Origin: Planctomycetota bacterium
Lineage (GTDB): Bacteria > Planctomycetota > Phycisphaerae > UBA1845 > UTPLA1
Assembly (NCBI GenBank): GCA_003576905.1
Contig: QEVG01000002.1
Location: 186,001-250,000 of the forward strand
Length of the DNA: 64,000 nt
Reading direction: 5' to 3'
The notes under the pieces are model-generated. The model had not been told where the DNA came from. It searched no databases and saw only the letters and a program-made list of their open reading frames with translations. Every line of letters starts with the position of its first letter. The first letter of the stretch is position 1. The position numbers and the translations under genes are program-made. Shown here one piece after another: positions 60,118-64,000 of this stretch.

Positions 60118-61089
60118 ATGGGACACATCGCGGAAGCGCTTAAAAAAGCACGCCAGGAGCGTGGCGCGGGCATCGGCTGTTCACCGACGCCGCTGCTCGA
60201 TGCCTTGCCCGCGTCCTCGCTGCCGATGAGGGAAATCGGTACCGGTCGGATCGGCGGGTTGGCAGCCGTTCCAGGCAGGGCGGCGGTGGCGGTCCAAGGG
60301 CTGCGCGGAGCGCGGCCGGCGGCGGGCGAGGCTCCGCGAACGGGAGACTCGGAGCGTGTGTCCGCGCTCGACTCTCTGCATCCTGCGGAAGCGTTCGGTG
60401 ATGTTCGCTGGGATGTGGATGCGGGCGTCGTTTCGGCGATCGACCGGACAGGCCCGATCACGGAGCAGTATCGCGCAGTGCGAACCTGGCTTCTGGCCAG
60501 GGTTCGGCCGAATGAGCGGACCGCGCTGGCGGTGACCAGCAGCATGCCGCGCGAGGGCAAGACCGTGACGGCGGCAAATCTTGCCGTCGTGATGGCGGAA
60601 ATCCGGCGGATGCGGGTCCTCCTCGTGGATTGCGACCTGCGGCGCGGGGAACTGGCGGGGCTGCTTCGCCTTCGGGTGGCTCCTGGCCTCGCCGATGTAC
60701 TTTCGGGCCGGCTGGGCCTCGACGAAGCCATCGTCCCGACACCGCTGCCGAACCTGTGGGTGCTTCCCGCCGGGGACCTGGCCGGGGCGAATCCAACGGA
60801 GCTGTTCAATTCGGTGGCCGCGAGCCGCGCGTTCGACGAAATCCGCGAGAGATATCACTACAGCGTGGTCGATACACCACCGGTGCATCGCGTATCCGAC
60901 ATCGGCGTGATCGGCGCGCTTTGCACGGGCATCGTCATGGTGGTTCGCATGCGTCGGACGCCCATGGGCGTTGTTCGGCAGTCACTCCAGTGGCTGCAGG
61001 CGAACAACCTCCACGTGCTGGGTACGATCGCCGCGGGGTGCGGGCAGCGGGACGCCGGCGGGGATGATCGCGAGGAAGACGAAGGTTAG
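60118..61089 (+). CDS. CpsD/CapB-family tyrosine-kinase-like ATPase
   Basis: 323 residues of the BY-kinase ATPase type: Walker A SSMPREGKT (about 142-150), Walker A' VLLVDCDLRRG and Walker B-type VVDTPP. The start MGHIAEALKKARQE is the form seen in XrtA-associated kinases. The C-terminus has no tyrosine cluster and is instead short and acidic, so autophosphorylation as in Wzc is uncertain. It works with the preceding chain-length protein. ATG at 60118 is preferred over the GTG at 60082. Confidence 0.87.
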   Translation: MGHIAEALKKARQERGAGIGCSPTPLLDALPASSLPMREIGTGRIGGLAAVPGRAAVAVQGLRGARPAAGEAPRTGDSERVSALDSLHPAEAFGDVRWDVDAGVVSAIDRTGPITEQYRAVRTWLLARVRPNERTALAVTSSMPREGKTVTAANLAVVMAEIRRMRVLLVDCDLRRGELAGLLRLRVAPGLADVLSGRLGLDEAIVPTPLPNLWVLPAGDLAGANPTELFNSVAASRAFDEIRERYHYSVVDTPPVHRVSDIGVIGALCTGIVMVVRMRRTPMGVVRQSLQWLQANNLHVLGTIAAGCGQRDAGGDDREEDEG

Positions 61090-61131
61090 GCGGAAGAGGG
61101 CGGCCGTCCCATCATCTCTGCAAGCGCGAAC

Positions 61132-62175
61132 ATGTCAGTCGTACGCATTACTGAATTCCGTTCAACAGATCGCGACGCCTGGAACGCATACGTCTCGTGC
61201 CATCCGGAATCAACCTATTTTCATCAGCTTTCCTGGAAGCGGGCCGTCGAACAGGCGTTCTCGCATCGGCCGATTTACCTGATGGCTCGCCACGGATGCG
61301 AGGTCACGGGACTGCTTCCGCTGTTCGTGGTGGACAGCGTGCTGGCGGGCCGCATGATCGTCAGCCTGCCCTACGCAACGTACGGCGGGGCCATTGCAGA
61401 CGATGAGAATGTCGCCGCCGTGCTGATTCACGAGGCGTGTTCGATTGCGCGGCGGCTCGACGCGTGCTCGCTGGAACTTCGCTCCCTACGTGCATCGGAA
61501 CTGTCGCTGCCGGTGCGGCGCTCGCACGCGACCTTTTGCCGGGCCCTGCCGGTGCGCGCGGATGAGGTGTTGGGCATGTTGCCGCGCAAGGCCCGGGCCG
61601 CGGCGCGGAAGGCGCGCGAAACGGGACGTCTCTCCGTGGATTTCGGAGAGCATCTCGTTGAGGATGTCTGGCGGCTCTATGCGCGGTCGATGCGCAGGCT
61701 GGCATCGCCGAACTACCCGCGGCGATTCTTCGATGCCGTCGTGTCGGGCGCGCCGGGCGGTACGATTTCGCTCCTGGTGCGCGATGCCCGGCGACCGGTG
61801 GCCGGGCTGCTTTCGTTTCTGCATCGACGAACGGTGATGCCGTATTTCGTGGGGTTTGACGAGCGGGTCGAGATCTACGGGCTCTCGCAGTTTCTTTATT
61901 CCGAGTCGATGCGGTGGGGTGTTGAGAACGGTTTCGACATGTACGATTTCGGGCGGAGCCGGATCGACAACGTCGGGGCGTTCGCATTCAAGAAACTGTG
62001 CGGGTTCGAGCCGCAGGTATTGGAGTACCAGGATTACGTTCTGCCGGGCCGGGCCGCGCCGGATCTTGCGCCCACGTCGGCCCGGTGGCATGCGGCGCGG
62101 CGCGTGTGGCGCCTGTTGCCGCTGGGTGTGACGCGGCCGCTGGGAGCGTGGCTGGCGCGCTCGATACCGGGCTGA
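61132..62175 (+). CDS. FemAB-like protein of XrtA-type clusters
   Basis: 347 residues of the FemAB/GNAT-like fold: HPESTYFHQLSWKRAVEQAF, GLLPLFVVDS, then ARAAARKARETGRLSV and the C-terminal half DFGRSRIDNVGAFAFKKLCGFEP. This subfamily is typical of exosortase A exopolysaccharide clusters. FemAB proteins transfer amino acids from aminoacyl-tRNA to peptidoglycan; in this subfamily the acceptor is unknown and may be a polysaccharide or an anchored protein. No strong ribosome binding site is seen at the ATG. Confidence 0.87.
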   Translation: MSVVRITEFRSTDRDAWNAYVSCHPESTYFHQLSWKRAVEQAFSHRPIYLMARHGCEVTGLLPLFVVDSVLAGRMIVSLPYATYGGAIADDENVAAVLIHEACSIARRLDACSLELRSLRASELSLPVRRSHATFCRALPVRADEVLGMLPRKARAAARKARETGRLSVDFGEHLVEDVWRLYARSMRRLASPNYPRRFFDAVVSGAPGGTISLLVRDARRPVAGLLSFLHRRTVMPYFVGFDERVEIYGLSQFLYSESMRWGVENGFDMYDFGRSRIDNVGAFAFKKLCGFEPQVLEYQDYVLPGRAAPDLAPTSARWHAARRVWRLLPLGVTRPLGAWLARSIPG

Positions 62176-62193
62176 TGGGGCAACGGGCGGCGA

Positions 62194-63573
62194 ATGACGC
62201 GAAAGCGAAACATCCTTTACCTGGCGCACCGGGTGCCGTTCCCACCGAACAAGGGGGACAAGATCCGGACGTTTCACCAGATCGAGCGGCTCGCCGCGTC
62301 GCACAACGTCTGGTGCGGATGCTTCGTCGATACGTCCGAAGACCGCGTGCATGCCGCGGCCCTGCACCAGTGGTGCCGGGGCGTGATGGCGGTGGAGTGG
62401 AATCGAAATCGGGCCAGGCTGCGCGCCCTCAAGGCGCTGGCCGGCGGTGGGCCGCTGACGCTGGCGGCGTATGAAAGCGACGCATTGCGGCGGAGGATCG
62501 CGCAAGTGTGCGAGCGCGTGCGCTTTGACGTGGTGACATGTTTCTCGGCCTGCATGGCGCCGATCGCGCTGGAAGTTCCGGCGCGAAGACATGTGCTCGA
62601 TCTGTGCGACGCCGACAGTGAAAAATGGCGGGATTACGCGGACTCAGCCCCCTTTCCGGCCTCGTTGCTTTATGCCGAGGAGCATGGCCGGTTGCGGGAG
62701 TACGAACTCGCCTGTCTGCGACGATTCAACGCGACCCTGGTGATAACGCAGCGCGAACGAGAAATCCTCGATCCGGGGGGGCGGCACCGGAAACTTCACG
62801 TAGTGACGAACGGGGCGGACCTCCCAATGCGCGCGCCGGCGCCGGCTTCGACGCGCGCCGCTGTGATCAGCTTCATCGGGGCCATGGACTATCGCCCCAA
62901 CGTCGAGGGCATCCGCTGGTTCGTCCGTTGGGTCTGGCCGCTGGTGAGGGAAGAAGCACCGCACGCAAAGCTCATGGTCGTCGGGAGAAACCCTTCGGCT
63001 GCCGTGCGGTGCCTTGATGGACGCGCCGGGATTTCGGTCATCGGTGAAGTGTCGGACGTGCGGCCCTGGCTTGCCGGATCGCGCGCGGTCGTCGCCCCGC
63101 TGCAGATCGCCCGTGGGTTGCAGAACAAGGTGCTCGAAGCGATGGCCATGCGGCGGCCCGTTGTCGCCACGCCGGCAGTCGCGCGCTGTCTCGATGCCAG
63201 GCCCGGCAGGCACTTGCTCGTCGGAGCCAACGCGGGCGCGTTTGCACGGGGTGTGCTCGCCCTGTGCAGGTCCGATCGATTGTGCGATGCCGTGGGAGAG
63301 GCGGGATATCGTTTCGTGGCGGGATATCACAGTTGGCCCGAGGCCATGGCGCGCTTCGAGTCGATCGTCCTGGGTGATCTCGCTGTCCGCCCAAAACATA
63401 TGGATGCTAAGGACCGGGCTGAGTCCGGCGATCGTCCGGCGACAGTCGGGCAGGACGTGGCGCCTTCGCGAACGTCGATATTCAACCGGCCCTACCCGGG
63501 TCGCTCGCTGCAATCAGACTTTGCTGCTCGTTCGGGCGTACTCCGCGGACTGGCCGAGTATGTGCGGACATGA
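62194..63573 (+). CDS. Glycosyltransferase of XrtA-type clusters (GT4-like)
   Basis: 459 residues. LYLAHRVPFPPNKGDKIRTF at the N-terminus marks the Stp1-type sugar transferase of exosortase A clusters. The C-terminal Rossmann half has SFIGAMDYRPNVEGIRWFV, IGEVSDVRPWLAGSRAVVAPLQIARGLQNKVLEAMAMRRPVVAT, typical of GT-B enzymes. It adds a sugar from a nucleotide donor to the lipid-linked repeat. The tail after residue 400 is a variable, likely disordered extension. It is 18 bases after the FemAB-like gene. Confidence 0.9.
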   Translation: MTRKRNILYLAHRVPFPPNKGDKIRTFHQIERLAASHNVWCGCFVDTSEDRVHAAALHQWCRGVMAVEWNRNRARLRALKALAGGGPLTLAAYESDALRRRIAQVCERVRFDVVTCFSACMAPIALEVPARRHVLDLCDADSEKWRDYADSAPFPASLLYAEEHGRLREYELACLRRFNATLVITQREREILDPGGRHRKLHVVTNGADLPMRAPAPASTRAAVISFIGAMDYRPNVEGIRWFVRWVWPLVREEAPHAKLMVVGRNPSAAVRCLDGRAGISVIGEVSDVRPWLAGSRAVVAPLQIARGLQNKVLEAMAMRRPVVATPAVARCLDARPGRHLLVGANAGAFARGVLALCRSDRLCDAVGEAGYRFVAGYHSWPEAMARFESIVLGDLAVRPKHMDAKDRAESGDRPATVGQDVAPSRTSIFNRPYPGRSLQSDFAARSGVLRGLAEYVRT

Positions 63574-63835
63574 GGCTGTTGCGCCACGAGGGTTTTGGCA
63601 GCGTCCCATAACACGAAAGCTCGCTTCCGATATCTCTTCAGTCGCGCTTTCGGACGCTCGATACATCCATAGCTAAATCGTCGTCGTCTGGTGGGAGCGC
63701 CGCGCGCCTGGAGAAGCGTTCTTGGATCGTGTGAAGGCTCATGCTGTCGTGCTCGATGAACCGCCGCGGGGCGAGTGGACCGGCGTTGCGCTGCGCTACG
63801 AACCGCCTGCGTGTGCGCATTTCGAGACGACGGGA

Positions 63836-64000
63836 ATGGTCGCCCCCGAAACCATTGGGGCAAAGGCGCGGCGAAGCGTCCTGGTCCTTGCGAGTCGGTT
63901 TCCTCCGGTCGCGTCGGTTGGGGCGATTCGCGTGCGAAAATTCGTCAAGTACCTGCCCGACTTCGGCTGGGATCCGGTCGTGATCACTGGCGCTATGCGC
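63836..64000 (+). CDS. Glycosyltransferase family 4-like, 5' end only
   Basis: The window ends inside this gene. The 55 codons present read MVAPETIGAKARRSVLVLASRF, then PPVASVGAIRVRKFVKYLPDFGW and DPVVITG, the usual N-terminus of a GT-B glycosyltransferase. The ATG at 63836 puts the first beta strand about 13 residues in. The frame stays open upstream to 63676, so a GTG at 63731 is possible. The 262 bases after the previous gene (63574-63835) show no other gene. Confidence 0.72.
   Translation, partial: MVAPETIGAKARRSVLVLASRFPPVASVGAIRVRKFVKYLPDFGWDPVVITGAMR

Noticed and set aside
1-64000. Search by eye for tRNA, rRNA, CRISPR arrays, insertion sequences and prophage genes
   Set aside because: No cloverleaf-like segments, regular spacer repeats, transposases, integrases or terminal inverted repeats were recognised. 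Short or divergent examples could be missed without a covariance-model search.

Overview
The window looks like a chromosomal segment of a high-GC, diderm, lipopolysaccharide-making bacterium. The best guess is Planctomycetota or a close relative. This rests on gene content: an lpxC-fabZ fusion in a skp-lpxD-lpxC/fabZ-lpxA block, an XrtA-type exopolysaccharide cluster, DUF2723 and DUF4382 proteins, many Gram-negative lipoproteins, and several conserved-looking proteins without a recognisable function. No rRNA, tRNA, insertion sequence, prophage or CRISPR array was seen, so the assignment to a phylum is inference.

Layout. 0.3-5.7 kb is an arginine/proline block (argR-argG-argH-proB-proA), tightly packed, with argR apparently read as a leaderless message from a promoter overlaid by an operator-like repeat. 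5.8-9.2 kb holds housekeeping genes (elbB-like, rhodanese, birA, nadC, phhB). 9.2-14.4 kb, minus strand, is lipid A and envelope biogenesis: skp, lpxD, lpxC-fabZ, lpxA and a Gfo/Idh dehydrogenase that may be GnnA. 14.6-23 kb, minus strand, has an MFS transporter, a polytopic membrane protein, and a compact operon with all three parts of a type I secretion system (ABC, HlyD, TolC lipoprotein), followed by a 51-residue hydrophobic protein and a SirB1-like transglutaminase-fold protein. 23.8-28.6 kb has icd, two tandem proteins carrying a nitrile-hydratase-like leader (NHLP) domain, the second fused to a STAS domain, then queA and a three-gene operon ending in a stand-alone Clp-N protein.

30.3-37.5 kb, plus strand, is a polysaccharide modification island: XrtA-type deacetylase, methyltransferase, hexapeptide acyltransferase, VOC protein, FkbH-like HAD enzyme, its own acyl carrier protein, and a DUF2723 membrane protein. 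37.6-40.7 kb has a 33-residue very basic protein, acylphosphatase, rho and a DUF4382 lipoprotein. 40.7-42.0 kb is a gene-poor stretch with ATTCG-type repeats and a palindrome plus half-site cluster. 42.0-53.8 kb is mixed metabolism and envelope quality control (quinone oxidoreductase, proline-rich lipoprotein, purQ, larC, GNAT, M32 carboxypeptidase, MOSC, and an HtrA protease with a catalytically dead partner).

54.0-64.0 kb is an exopolysaccharide cluster of the XrtA type: an ExeA-like ATPase fused to a very long coiled coil (minus strand), then, divergently, Wza-like export lipoprotein, chain-length determinant, tyrosine-kinase-like ATPase, FemAB-like protein, a glycosyltransferase, and a second glycosyltransferase cut by the window end. 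Together with the 30-37 kb island this suggests a substantial investment in an exported, modified polysaccharide. The most novel-looking items are the NHLP-STAS fusion pair, the type I secretion operon with its 51-residue companion, the AAA-coiled-coil fusion, and repeated leaderless start geometry.
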